Assembly: GCF_030253575.1 (NCBI RefSeq)
Contig: NC_080559.1
Location: 10,657,501 to 10,721,500, forward strand
DNA: 64,000 bases
Reading direction: 5' to 3'
DNA from: Rhododendron vialii
Lineage: Eukaryota > Streptophyta > Magnoliopsida > Ericales > Ericaceae
The position numbers and the translations under genes were made by a program. The notes beneath the pieces are model-generated. The model saw only the letters and a program-made list of their open reading frames with translations. It did no database searches and was not told the origin of the DNA. Numbering within the stretch: the first letter of the stretch is position 1; every line of letters starts with the position of its first letter. This document shows, in pieces, positions 51,701 to 64,000 of the stretch.

Positions 51701-54700
51701 TCTACTTTCAAAACTACACTTTTTAATCATTTATGAGTGTTGATTTGTGGAAATGTACACACTTTATTCTTTGACTTTTCAAAGAGGACAAATATATTGG
51801 GACATCCCAAAATAAATAGTGGACAATATGGGACGGAGGGAGTAGTATTGAGGCTCGTGCTCACACAAGTCTTCGATTTTAGATGGAAAACTGTGCATCC
51901 TGTAATCTACAGAAAACATCTGATAGTTCTAATGTTTAGGTGTGTTGCTATGATAAAACGCATCCATACAACTAAGAGTTGGACTGCAGAGAAAACCTAG
52001 ATACTAATGTATCCTCAACCGGTGAGCTAACTACATTTACATGGTATAAAATAGAGAGCTTTGGTACCTAATATTTACACATGTATCTTAACATATGGAA
52101 AAGCTTTATTAGGTTTTGTAAACTATGACCACCTATTTAGTGTTGTTTTGGGTCTTTTTTTTGCTATGGCTACAGCTCAGGGACCATTGGGGTTGCTGGC
52201 TTGCCTCTCAGGGTAGCCCCATTTTGGCCAACATTAGATACGGAGAGAGTCATTGACCAAGGCATGTGCTTTCTGGGAAGAAATGTCACCCCTACCACGG
52301 TGGTCACTCATTGATTGATACAGCTCCCAAGGTATCATACCTACCTCTCAGCACCACTGATAGAGACTGAAGTCTTATCCTAGGATGTAGGAGGAGTCGA
52401 GATCCCTCCATCTTGTTGAACCAAAAGAGATTAGGTCATATGTCTATATGATAGCTGGCCTCCATGGTTCAATCACCCTTTATAGGCGGGTTCCTCCGTG
52501 CAGTTTTTAAAATGGTTAAGCTCTAGAAAACCACTCCTTCCTTCCTAGCACAAGTGAAGCTCACTCCATTGCCATCCTCTATCTCACCAAGGTTGCCTGT
52601 GCAGTGCACTCTCCCCCACTATATCAGGTGTATTTATGGCCCTTGAAAAACTGTCAGAACCCACCATCACGTCTTCTACCCTCGTACACATTATGGTGGC
52701 ATTGTAAATAACGTCAACATCTTGATGGACAAATGCTGAACTTTTTAAATGTCTGGTGATTCTATTGGCATTCGATATAATCAAGATTGAATTTAAAGCA
52801 TTACCGAATAGAAATGAAACCAGTATATGTCTCTATGTTTATTTGGTCAAATATGCTCCTATGGATAGCCTTCTGCAGTAGCTTCTTCTTTGTTTAGTTT
52901 CTTATCTTGTAGTAATGATTGAAACATACGGGAGCTGATCAAACTATGGCAGGTGATGGCAGATCCTGAAAGAGAAATTTTTTAAGGAGATTTCAGAGGT
53001 GGATCAGGCAAAATTCGTTTCTTATTTCAACGCGATGCCCCGAGTTGGTTGGCTTCTTGCAAATATTCTTTGCCTTGCGACAGTGAGTGACAATTTTGGG
53101 ATTCCTGGAAACTTCACTCAAGGCCTAGACCGTAGGTCCTATGTCCATGTTATCAGAATCCTTTCAGAGAACTTACTAACTTGGTTGGATGATTCTGGAT
53201 GGGTGAAAAAGGAGAATGAACAATTCCAGGTCCATTTTGAAACTTTTGGGGAGTCTGTTGATAAGTTAAAGATGTCATACATTGACTTCTATAAGCCTGT
53301 TTATCAGCAATGGCATCTTGTGAAACTATTAGCCTTGGCGAAAGGAAGTTTTGGGTGTGCAGGTGAAAATCCACTGCCAAACAATCTGGATTCTTTGGGG
53401 TCTTTGGGGATGTGTGATCTGCTTGATGTTGCATATTACTATTCTCACATGATAAGAATATTTTCGCTGCTGAATCCTGTGGTTGGGTGTTTACCTGTTC
53501 TCAATGTACTGTCTTTTACTCCTGGATTTCTTGCCAATCTATGGGCAGCACTGGAAAGATTGATGTTTCCAGGAAAGAATCATCTTAATGAAGATAACTA
53601 TCTTTCTCGAAATACTAACTATGGATCCAAGAATGATGGGGTTAGTGACAGAAAGCAAAAAAGGGTGGCAAAGGATGGGGCCAATAAATGGTCAACTGTA
53701 TTACACAAAATCACTGGAAAGGCAGATGTTGATAATAAAGGTTCGATGCAGAGTCAACCTAAGCATAAACAGATTGATGAAGATTCTAATGATGTGTGGG
53801 ACATAGAGCCTCTGAGGAATGGTCCCGACCGTATATCGAAAGATACTTCTTGTCTACTTCATCTATTTTGTGCTTCCTATTCACACCTGCTGCTAGTTCT
53901 TGACGACATAGAGTTCTATGAAAAACAGGTATCCTGGCATAGACTTCTATAGAGCCTATGTCTCTTGTTCTCATGTTCACTTGGCTGTTTCTGAAACGTA
54001 GAGAAACTTTTTCGTAGTGACTTATTTGTGTCTTCAATGAACTTTTTTTTAGTTTTTGGTCAATAAAATTTATAATACGGTTTCTCGAGAGAGAAATCAT
54101 AAAAGTAAAAAACACTATCCCCCTTTGAAAAGCAGAAAATTGGATTATTTTTGGCTTATTTTCGTCCTTATTGAACAATTTTATCTTTTGGTAAAAAAAA
54201 ATTATTTCTTTTCAGATTCCCCCCGCTAGGATGTATCAGAATATGAAAAAATTTTGACCCAAAAGAAACAAAAGTTTAGACAAGAAAAAAATAAGAAGAA
54301 AAAGAAACCCAAGAGCCAAAACTTAGTCCAAATGTGTGACTTGAGCATTTTGTGGAATGAACTAGGTTCCTTTCACATTGGAGCAGCAACGAAGGATTGC
54401 ATCGATGCTTAATACTTTAGTGTATAATGCCTTGTGCCTAAGTATCAGCCAGCAGAAAAGACCTCTTATGGAGGCTGCAATTCGATGCCTTCATCTGTTG
54501 TACGAAAGGGATTGCAGGCACCAGTTTTGCCCCCCTGCTTTATGGCTGTCACCTGCTAGAAAGAGTCGTCCGCCAATTGCACTAGCCGCTAGAACTCATG
54601 AAGTCTTATCAGCTACTCCGAAATTGGATGATGGTTTGACCCTTCCAAGCATGGGATCTGTCATCACTGCTACACCACATGTTTTCCCATTTGAAGAAAG

Positions 54701-57700
54701 GTAAGTAAAACTTACTTCGCAGAGTTCTCTTCCCATTTGATAGCCTTATGTACTCGAGCTGTTTTGCTCACCTTTTACATTTGGAATCTCTTGCCATCAC
54801 AATAATAATTGCTAGAAATTTCAGCTCAACTTTTTTTGATGTAACCTGGAAGTTCAAGCAAAATAGTCTAACTGCATTTTGTATGTACCATCAAAACATT
54901 CTTGCGTTAAATAGAATATTGAAGGATAGAGAGAAGAGGAAAGGGGAGATCACATAGAGTCTATTAGGAGCCTTTAAACCACAGAACAGAGGAAAAGAGC
55001 AGAATCCTAGAACAGGGGAAAAGGATACATCATACATGGCTGCAATCATCACACAAACCAGAAAGCTCTACATATTTTGCCTCCTCTCAATTGAGGAAAA
55101 CAAGTCGTATATGTAGACAGATAGGCCCTTGAAACCCTAAAAAAAATATGGAAAACTTAACCCTATATTAACATGCATTAACAAGATCATCTGCTATCCA
55201 TTTTTCTTCAAACCATGACGCATCACTTTTTCTCCAGAAGCATTATTAGACACTAATAATGTTGTACCATCTTGTTTCCATCATAAGGACCCTTTTTTTG
55301 AATAAAGACCCACTAAGCCTCTACAGAAACAAAAGTTTCATGTCCTACATGTTTTGAAAGTTGGGGTGTCTGTACATGCGTTTTTGTCCATGTCTGTGCT
55401 ACTTAGGTTCATAATGTTTTTTGTCTGAGTAATTTCTTCCTCAAAGTTGGTGAAAACATATTTCCCCTACATGTGAAACCTGCGAAGTTATGAATATTTT
55501 TTTGTATTAATCATCACGTTTGCCCCTGGCAGGGTTCAAATGTTCAGAGAATTTATCAGCATGGACAAAGCATCTCGAAGAATGGCTGGTGAAGTCCTTG
55601 GACCTGGTTCACGATCAGTCGAGATAGTAATCCGCCGTGGTCATGTCGTTGATGATGGGTTCCTACAATTAAATTCCCTTGGGGCCAAGTTGAAATCTAG
55701 CATCCATGTCTCGTTTGTTAGTGAATCTGGCCTGCCAGAGGCTGGCCTAGATTATGGTGGTTTATCAAAGGAGTTTCTGACTGATATATCAAAAGCCGCC
55801 TTTGCACCTGAGTATGTTTAACATGCACGGTACTATTTTCTCCATTAACATGCACGGTACTTAATCTACTGACAACCTTTTTCTTTCTGTTTCCGGTCAA
55901 AGGTATGGGCTATTCTCTCAGACCTCAACTTCAGACAGACTCCTTATTCCTAACACGGCTGCAAGGTTTATAGACAATGGTATCCAGAGGATTGAGTTTC
56001 TTGGAAGAGTTGTTGGCAAAGCACTGTATGAAGGAATATTGCTAGATTATTCGTTTTCACTTGTTTTTGTCCAAAAGCTGTTAGGCCGCTATAGCTTTCT
56101 CGATGAACTGTCTACACTTGATCCTGAGCTCTACAGGAGTCTCATGTATGTTAAGGTAAACTTCTTGTTGAATCCTTGTGATGTATTGAGGCGCTTCACG
56201 TTGGGAGTGCAACAATGCTCTTATCATGTAGACCCAAATGCTGGCTTAGTTGTGGGGGAAGTTCCACAACTGGCTAAGAAAACAACCAGGCAATAGTTAA
56301 GAGTTTAAGTAAATTCATTATGGTTCTAATTATCTGCAGAGTCGGTGATCTGTTAAGTAATAGTCACTGATACAAAACATGGAAATATGAGTAACTAGTA
56401 GTAGTAACTACTACGAGTACATTTTTAGCAACCAACTTGAATCGCGTAAATAGGATATTAGCATTGTTTATGTGTGCGAGTAATATCTGGCAACACATGC
56501 TAGATACGATATATTTCTACAAAACTTGATAGATTCCACTCGTAGCTTACTTATCTGATATTAGATCTTTTATTCAAGTCTTTGGCTAGTGTAGGTTTAC
56601 TAGCCAAGAGCGAAGGCATGAGCAGTGTATAAACCTTCAGTCTAATGTTAGTCAAAAAGTTTGATTTAAGCTTTCTTGTGCAACTTTCGGATTACAATGC
56701 TGTACAGTTTTGAGCCCTCGATGGGCACCCATTTAAGGAATGTGATGAACTTCATAAGCAGTTTATTTTCGTAATTCAAGAAAGTATTCTGAAAAGGTGT
56801 ACATTACACTTTCTTTACCGATAAATTTCCTTGACAAATGTAGCACATCTATTCAAATCGTCGCATTCTACTGTTCGTCGTGATCAGACCAATTTTCTGG
56901 TGAGGAAGTACTAAGATGGTTCTATTAGATTTTGTTCTGCCTCAAGTTACAAAAGGTCTAGCCAAATTTTTGGGAATCCCTCTATGATACTTTAAATTTC
57001 CAAATGTTGCAGTAGGGGGAATATACATATGTACGTATCTATGTATATTCAAATATTACACTTTAATTTCACATGCTTTTGTCTTTACAGCACTATGATG
57101 GTGACGTCAAGGAACTCTGTCTGGATTTCACTGTCACAGAAGAATCAATTGGGAAAAGACATATTATTGAACTTAAACCAGGTGGCAAAGATGTGTGTGT
57201 GACAAATGAGAACAAGTTGCAGTATGTTCATGCAATGGCAGACTATAAACTTAATCGACAGGTACGTGATCGCTTATGCTGTGAAACTGTGTGCCTTATT
57301 TGCTTCTATTGGTCAATTTATCGGGATTTCAGTTGTGAATTGCAGATATTACCATTGTCAAATGCATTCTATAGAGGGCTGACAGATCTAATAGCCCCAT
57401 CTTGGTTGAAGTTATTTAATGCGAGTGAATTTAATCAGGTATTTCCCTGTTATGTGCATTGCATTATCGCCATTAGAGTCTCCGGGGATACATTTCTGTG
57501 GCTTGTGCTCAGATAAGATTCACGTCATGGTTGAAGACAATGAATTGTATTCTAATTATCTGTTATTACTTTCTTCCTTTTTCTCCCTCGCACAATATAG
57601 CGTTTGTAACTTGACATGTGTGATTCTTCGAGTGACATGGTTGTACAGTATGTGAGAAATACATCTGCATGCGATGCGTTCACTTTGTTGATTAGCTGCT

Positions 57701-59433
57701 GATCCATAATCATGATGTGTAGTTGCTTTCAGGTGGAAAACATGATATTGATGTCGACGATTTAAGAAGTAACACAAAATACACTGGTGGTTATACTGAA
57801 GGTAGTCGGACCGTTAAAATCTTTTGGGAGGTATGAGCTGCAAAATAGCTGTTGGATTACCTCGTAAATATGTTTAGTTGTTAACATTCTTGTTCTTTGT
57901 GGAGGCCGCGTGCAGATTCAGCTTTCATGCTGATGACAAAATCGTTCAGTTCAGTTGTTTTTGCTTTTCCAATTGTCTGTGACTATTTCCCATGTGTCCT
58001 AGTTAACTTTCTCGTTCCCAAGTATTTTACATTAGCCTTTGTTTGCATGAGTAGTCCAATTTGGGAATTCCGTAAGGCCAAAAGCCAAATACCTATTCAT
58101 GTGATATTTTTCTCTTAGAAAGTCTGTTTTACTTCAGCTTTCAGTTCAGAGCACTATTTTAAGATAGATTCCAAACCACCAACTAGTGGTCAGACTCATT
58201 TCCACTTCAATCCCCTAATGTTTCAAAAAAATGCCATTGCAACTCCTATATTGTGGACAACGTCTTCTTTTTTTGATTTGATTGTGGACCAGTTGAGATC
58301 ATCTTCATTGACATTAATGTTCTTTTTTTGCGACACTCTTTTTCAAGTTTGGAAACCCTAAACCCTCTTAGTGGGGCCCATGCTGGGGTTTGTCGGTAGC
58401 GTTTAGCCTTCTTAGTGTGATTATCCTATAAGCAGGGCAGGGAGAGAGTTTATTTGACACCAATTTCATCTGAGCATGTGATATGCTAACATGGAATGCT
58501 TACTTACCCTGGTCTCCCACTGTTTTTGTGTCAGTGTTTGCATGAATTACACTAGTATATAAATGTATGCCAGACTTGCCAGTTATCATACAAGCTTCTT
58601 TTGGAGAAACTTCGTTTGTATTGAGTTTATGTTACTTTATGTCCCAGGTAATCTCAGGGTTTGAACCAAACGAGCGATGTATGCTTCTTAAGTTTGTAAC
58701 AAGTTGTTCTCGAGCTCCTTTACTTGGATTCAAGTACTTGCAGCCAACCTTTACCATTCATAAGGTATCCTTATAATTTTAAATTACACTTGGACGAAAA
58801 GGATTAATTACTTATTAAGAATTGAAAAACTTCTTTCTCAACCAAACAGACTAGTGTTGGGTTCTTTATTTCTGAATGGTTGGCTTCAAAACATTTAATT
58901 AGTCGGCTTTTAAACATTTTTGTTGGTTCAAGCACAAGGGCCTACTTCAGATTTATGAGTTGGCCAGCTGCATTTCTCTTTGCCTTTTCTCTTTATTTTT
59001 TCTTGTTCCTTCTCCAACCACGCCTTCTCCTTCAAAAGGGGGGAAGAGAGGAAAGGGCAAAAGAAGGAAATATTATGCTGAATTGGGTACTTAAATCGGT
59101 ATCAGGTTGCATGCGATATGCCGCTCTGGGCAACGTTTGGCGGACAGGATGTGGATCGGCTTCCATCAGCTTCGACATGCTACAATACTCTCAAGGTATT
59201 TCAATACGGACAAGTCTTCTTCTCTCATCTATCTAACTTGCTTAGATTGCAACCCAGAATGAGTTTTTGGCTGAACAATAATCTCATTCATCTAATTTAC
59301 TTGTCATAAGTTGCTTGTTGAATTGCTTTAAACTTTTTTATGGTTACAGCTTCCAACATATAGACGGTCAAGCACTATGAGGGCCAAGCTTCTGTATGCT
59401 ATCAATTCTAATGCAGGATTTGAACTTTCATAG
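48678..59433 (+). CDS. UPL7: HECT-type E3 ubiquitin ligase UPL7
   Basis: CDS is join(48678..48701, 48911..49033, 50070..50310, 50970..51547, 52963..53928, 54366..54700, 55533..55811, 55903..56155, 57091..57261, 57346..57438, 57723..57830, 58648..58764, 59106..59195, 59350..59433), 1153 residues, close to Arabidopsis UPL7. HECT enzymes take ubiquitin on a cysteine and pass it to the substrate. Residues about 43-62 form an IQ-like motif ([15 protein letters not shown]), known in this branch. The HECT domain occupies about 770-1153, with [35 protein letters not shown] and the catalytic Cys about residue 1121 in [10 protein letters not shown], and ends GFELS. All 13 introns are GT-AG. The start at 48678 ([15 protein letters not shown]) is chosen for family match. 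A Stowaway and a GC-richer foreign-looking block sit in the 1.4 kb intron 4. Confidence 0.96.
48705..48745. repeat. CT-CA compound microsatellite at UPL7 intron 1 start
   Basis: The run begins three bases after the exon 1 donor GT (48702). Confidence 0.9.
51583..51842. mobile_element. Stowaway-type MITE (260 bp) in UPL7 intron 4
   Basis: Ends CTCCCTTTGTCCCCATAT and ATATGGGACGGAGGGAG form inverted repeats, flanked by TA on both sides. It begins only 35 bases after the exon 4 donor. Confidence 0.9.
52170..52640. other. GC-richer block of foreign look in UPL7 intron 4
   Basis: The base composition and text (for example CCCACTATATCAGGTG and ACCACGGTGGTCACTCATTG) differ from the AT-rich introns around it and resemble organelle or retroelement non-coding DNA. 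Origin not established. Confidence 0.35.
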
Positions 59434-61500
59434 CATGTACACTTCGTGAGGTAAACCTTGTTTGCCTGTTACCTCTTTCCAAGCTTAACCCTGGTGTTTT
59501 ATCAGAATATGCGACTGATGGAAAGCATGCTTGTTAGATTTGGCTTCTCTAAGGTTTTGAAGTGAATCAACCTCTTTCAATGAATTAGGTTAATATGGTT
59601 TTTAAGTATTTTTTTGCCTTTCTTTTCTAATTTTTTTTCCCCTTAAGAAAGTATGCTTAGGCATTTTTGCATTCAGTAGCATGTTAGTACCATTTTTCTC
59701 GCTAAATGATGTTTGCGAGAGCATGAAATAACCATCGTACAGGCTTACAGGCATATTATTTCTTTGTTCTATTTTTGAGGAGGTGAATAAGAGAAACACT
59801 CCTAACCCTCTTCTCATACCACCCTAAGCTCTATAAAGATAATAGCATGGGAATCGAACTCTAAGACAGCTAAAGCAACTCAAAGTTCTATATTTCTTGT
59901 CTAAACTGTGCCTCTCTATGAGTAGGTATCTAGTGTATTCCCCAATAGACAAGGGAGAATTGATGGTCAAGAAGATCCTGAGCTAAGACAGTGTTAGGTG
60001 CTTAAAAGAAGCATGGCACAAATCAATTCTGTGTTCTTTTCGCCCATTTTGAAAAACCAAAAGCGGAGTGTTTTGCTATTGCGCTAGTACCATAGACATG
60101 TCCGTATATCTGGGGAGGGTCCAAAGATGTGCACAAAACGGAAAGTTTGAATTTTTCGAAATTCTCTCAGACAGTTTTTTAAGTCTGTACCTAACGATGC
60201 AAACCATTTGATAAGAATTGATTTTCTCAAATTTTCTTGTATAACTTGTTCCTTCGACAGGGCTCTAATTCATGAAGGCACTCCAGACTTGATTCTTGAA
60301 TGTCTTGATAGTGTAAATAAGTAAGAAACTACTGCCTGTTCTTAAAGATTTTTACTAGCTTAGGTTGTATGATCATGAAATCAGAACGAAAAAGTTTTAG
60401 AAACCACATCCAGATATGTTAATTATGTTCATTAACTTAATGCATGTTTAAGTAAATTGAGCTTGATTATTGAGTTGCCAAAATAGATTTTTTTTTTTGA
60501 AGGGAATTGCCAAAATAGATATAAAAAAAATTAATTAATTGCGTATTCCATGTTCTCCTTGTTTGGATGAAAATGTTATGGGTTCTTAACAAGTCGGTTT
60601 TCTTGTATTTGTTAATTCTTTACTTTGGCTATATATCCATGAAAAGAACAAAAAAACGCAATGTGTATCCTTGTAAGCATTTTCCTACAGACCTGGCGTT
60701 CCTACCGGAAGCCTCGATTCAAAGAACCCTAGAACATAGTTGTCAAGGAAATTTACATCATTTTACCTTGTTACCTCCACCGTCATTTTACCTTGTTACC
60801 CCCACCGTCTACACAAGTTTGAATTAGTAACTTCACGGACATTAAAAGTATTCTGTTTGGGGAAAAGATTTGTAAATCAGTTATGAATTAAACATATATA
60901 AAGCTCAAGGGTGTTAAAAGCCATGAACACTCCCATAGCCAGCACAGTATAAATAAAGTAAACTCATTACATCTGTGGAAGGTTTCACTGCATCAATGAG
61001 TTTAAGCTCATTAATTACCAATACCCAACATCCCACCAAAACAGAACTAGAATAAACCAAGAGAGAGACTGTGATTGTGATTGCTTATGCATGTGTTTCT
61101 TACTTTTTTTCAGTAGGCCTTGTAACCAGGGCAGGAGAGGCTGGTAGATATCGAATACCACAAGTTTGAGACCAAGGAGCTTGTTCTTCGAGTACTGAGA
61201 TGTTCCATTTATCTTATCTTTGAAGGAAACTGCATCTTGGTTCAGCCTCGCGACACACCGGAGACTCCATGCCCCAAATAGTGCAATGGAACACCCATTG
61301 GGTTGTAGGTTGTCGCTCGTATCTTCCTTATCCCCAGCCCATACAGATGTGTAATTTAAAATCTGTAAGTCTCCGGAGTTTGTATATAGTCAAGCTTTGT
61401 GTATTACCGTCCTTAAAGAAAACAAAAGAGCGTAAATACGAGTCTATGTTGGACTTTTGAAGTACAGTATATGTTACTGCTCAAGTGGTTTGTAACGACA
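59434..61500 (+). other. Probable spliced 3' UTR of UPL7
   Basis: Seventeen bases after the stop a good donor appears (GTGAG|GTAAAC, 59450/59451). A good acceptor (CCTTCGACAG|G, exon from 60261) is followed 60 bases later by a donor (AATAA|GTAAGA, 60320/60321). A polypyrimidine tract with CAG stands at 61113, followed by GC-richer, exon-like text to about 61480. Signals are read directly; their use is inferred. Confidence 0.45.
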
Positions 61501-61884
61501 ACATTGATATGATTTAAATACCAAATTTACCGAGCAGCCAGCAGCTGTATGGTACAGTGAAGTTTATATTTGGTCTATTGTTTGATGCAATCCATCTACT
61601 CCGGTGCCATGATCACTATGAATATATGCATTTACAATGTTTTTGACTGCCATATACATGCATATCAGGCGGCATTGACTAGGTGAGTTATACTGTTTCT
61701 CATCTACCTAAAAAACTTGGGTCTAACATTGTCTTAGCGCAAAATTCGTTACGTCTTTCATAGGGAGCACTGCGCAGGCAACGGCGCCTGCTACTCAAGA
61801 AATACATACATACCAAATATGTAAAGGGCAATGCACTTTTCTAGCATTGATGTGGGGACATTTTCTTCATTCAATAATGCTACT

Positions 61885-62061
61885 ATCATGAACACTTACA
61901 TACACAATCACACAAACTTACTCACATCAACTCTGGAGTCCCCTCAAACAGTACGCATATTGTGTGTGTGGACTCCACACTTGATGTGAGTTGTGCGTGT
62001 GGACTCCAGATTTGATGTGAGTGAGTTTGTGTGATTGTGTGTGTAAGTGTTTGTGGTTATA
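61885..62061. mobile_element. Foldback element with GTGT/CACA arms
   Basis: The left arm GAACACTTACATACACAATC..ACTCTGGAGTCC is mirrored by GGACTCCAGATTTGATG..GTGTAAGTGTTTGTGG. The loop contains a further copy of GTGTGGACTCCA.CTTGATG, so part of an arm was duplicated. Confidence 0.8.
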
Positions 62062-62321
62062 GAATTAGGCAAATGCTAAAATCAGCCCAGAGGGTGGAGG
62101 ATAGTGAGATACACGTGCCCACTTTTCCATAAAATTTGTCGTCAGCTCAGTACACCTGTCAAGTGGTACTGAAATGATGATCTTTCAGACCACTACTCCC
62201 CTCCCCTAGCAAAAGATAGTACTGCTGTTTGGAGACCCATCCCCGTAGAATTCACAAGTTAACCCACTCCACTTCGACGTTCCCTTCCATTTGTTCTCAG
62301 TATTCAATATTTCAAGGTGAC

Positions 62322-62438
62322 TGATATTGGCATTCCAAAAAATTGATGCAGAGATTTCAAAATTAGTATGATTTCAAAGCCACTTTCCTTTATTTTTTGA
62401 AATGCCTCTATTAATTTTTAGAGTGCCAATATTATTTT
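62322..62438. mobile_element. Small MITE, family C copy 1
   Basis: The left TGATATTGGCATTCCAAAAA is mirrored by TTTTTAGAGTGCCAATATTA. Confidence 0.7.
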
Positions 62439-62902
62439 CGTATTTCAACCTTCGCCTAACATTGCTCGTTGATTCAGATTCAATTTTTTTTTATAACACA
62501 GATGTCTGGACCACCATACGCTTATCTTGACTGATCCTAGGACTTAATTCTACCTCCCACGTGCGTGGAGTCCAAAATTTTCAAGTTGTCTAAAAAAATC
62601 AGTTTAATCATTATTTTTAATTTATATTTCTAATTCTAATTAAAAAATTAGACAATTGCCGTTCAGAAAAAATTAAACAATTAAATCAGTTGGAAATTTA
62701 TTCAGATTTGAAGACCATTAAATGAAGGAATGAATAATTGATTGAAGCGCTTATAATTAGTTGATTGAGTTAATTTCTTAAAGTAACTTTAAGAAATTAT
62801 TTGACAATTCAAATTCTTTGTGTGAGATCAAAGGGGGGCGAATAAGGGGATCAATACTTCACGGACCCACTCAATTTTTGAACGGCTCCGTCGGGACTCT
62901 AA

Positions 62903-63211
62903 AGGGTGATTTGGATTGAAAAGTAGAACAACAATATTTTTTTGTCTCTATTAAAAAAAATTGCATTTATTAATTTTGCATCAAACTTTTGTGAATTATT
63001 GATTCGTTTCGGTGAGAAGAATCGGAAAAGTAAAAAAAAAATTGACTTATTGACTTATTTTTGTCTTTATTCAAAAAATTATGAGTTTCGATCAAATTTT
63101 TTTACTTTTTCGATTAAGTCACAAAATTTTGACGCAAAATAAACAAATGCAATTTTTTTGAATAAAGACAAAAAAAATAAGTCACTCAACTTTTTAATCT
63201 AAACCCACCCT
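62903..63211. mobile_element. Tourist-like MITE (309 bp)
   Basis: Ends AGGGTGATTTGGATTGAAAAG and CTTTTTAATCTAAACCCACCCT (one-base shifts) with TAA adjoining both ends, the PIF/Harbinger target preference. Inner arms pair at TTGCATTTATTAATTTTGC. Confidence 0.72.
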
Positions 63212-63254
63212 AAGTGACCTTACCTGCCCATCGGTACTGTATGAATTTCGCCAA

Positions 63255-63376
63255 GGAAATTGATTTTAGCACTCCAAAAATTGATGGACAGACTCCAAAC
63301 GATGATATTTGTGTATCAACACAGTTTAGTTTTGAAGCCCCTCTATCAATTTTTAAAGTGTCAAAATCACAATTCC
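63255..63376. mobile_element. Small MITE, family C copy 2
   Basis: Left GGAAATTGATTTTAGCACTC is mirrored by GTGTCAAAATCACAATTCC. Same structure as the copy at 62322-62438. Confidence 0.75.
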
Positions 63377-63400
63377 TTCACCAATTCACTTAGTAGTATA

Positions 63401-64000
63401 AGATTAACATGAAAGTAAAGGGTATTGTTGTCAATTCAGAAGGAAGAGGGCATGTTTTAAATATGGTAAAAGAAGACAGAAGACGGGGGCTATCATTTGT
63501 ACATCTAAGAATGCTACTCAGGGAAAAAATTGCTCTCAACCCTATCTCTCTCTTCCTCTCTTTCAACCCTAGCCACCACATCTTCTCGATCTTCTCCATT
63601 CCCTTTCCCCCCGTGGGTTCCATACACGTGTGCGACGGCGAGAGGGGGAGGCCATGGTACTACCGACTCTATTTCTTTGTGTTTGTTTTTGTTTTTATTT
63701 TTTTCATTCTGTCTCTCCAGATCTACGACTTGTCGTCTGATCTGTGAGAGTTTTGTCTCTCGTTCAACGAGAGTTATTAGTTTCGTCTTCGGACGAATTT
63801 TGTCTACAGATCAGATTCTCTCAATCGAGGTTTTTTCACAACGATATCTATATTTCAGCGTTTTATCCCTACATGATGTCTTTGGCGAGGCAACCCGTGG
63901 CGGCTTGGCAGATTTGTAGTTCTTGGGAGTTCATTGGTGCGTTCATACTTGGCTGGAGTGCATCTGATCGTCTGAGTATTTAGTGTCTTTTGTCTTTAAC
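63401..64000 (+). other. Possible 5' end of a gene or element running off the window
   Basis: From 63530 the DNA turns into CT-rich, leader-like text (ACCCTATCTCTCTCTTCC), then GC-richer text with an ATG at 63654 (GGCCATGG context) and several short open frames up to the edge. Splice-like signals exist (a CTCTCCAG at about 63713-63720), but no protein family can be recognised. It could equally be the leader of a retroelement. Confidence 0.3.

Larger units (their letters stand above)
61501..63400. other. Intergenic repeat-rich DNA
   Basis: No gene. It holds one foldback (61885-62061), two copies of a small MITE and a Tourist-like MITE, listed separately. Confidence 0.6.

Overview
This is nuclear DNA of a flowering plant, almost certainly a eudicot. 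It is AT-rich, its genes are split by introns, all six protein genes have closest relatives in plant families, and it carries many plant-type MITEs (Stowaway, hAT-like, Mutator-like) and long CT/GA microsatellites. The species cannot be told from the sequence.

Layout: (1) 855-4630, + strand: class I HD-Zip transcription factor of the LMI1/ATHB51 group, 3 exons, with a Stowaway MITE in each intron. (2) 6485-7886: non-autonomous Mutator-like element with long terminal inverted repeats that carries a frame-damaged piece of a GATA transcription factor gene (Pack-MULE). (3) 8646-12963, - strand: cytosolic ribosomal protein eL24 (RPL24), 5 exons, one GC-AG intron, a 2.8 kb first intron holding an 855 bp hAT-like element, and a site II/telo-box promoter. 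(4) 12964-19280: no convincing intact gene; a degenerate tandem array at 14767-15465, a doubtful small gene at 15937-16207, and MITEs. (5) 19281-23950, - strand: TauE/SafE-family membrane transporter, 12 exons, one GC-AG intron, two hAT MITEs in introns. (6) 23951-34552: about 10 kb of repeat-rich intergenic DNA. (7) 34553-36941, - strand: seed-type group 3 LEA protein (ECP63-like), 2 exons, with ABRE-like and RY-like promoter motifs. (8) 37957-43071, - strand: GT47 exostosin-family glycosyltransferase, 4 exons. (9) 43072-48677: intergenic DNA with hairpin MITEs and degenerate repeat arrays. (10) 48678-59433, + strand: complete HECT ubiquitin ligase UPL7, 14 exons, 1153 residues, probably with a spliced 3' UTR. 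(11) 59434-64000: intergenic repeats and an unresolved CT-rich stretch at the right edge.

The genes are unrelated single-copy functions (development, translation, anion transport, desiccation tolerance, cell-wall glycosylation, protein turnover) and form no operon or obvious cluster. Exon joins were worked out by hand: each join keeps the reading frame and agrees with the known plant family. No radically new system was found. The most unusual items are the GATA-carrying Pack-MULE, two GC-AG introns, a family of tiny Mutator-type MITEs with perfect 9 bp target duplications, two decayed tandem arrays, and CT microsatellites lying directly against splice donors and start codons.
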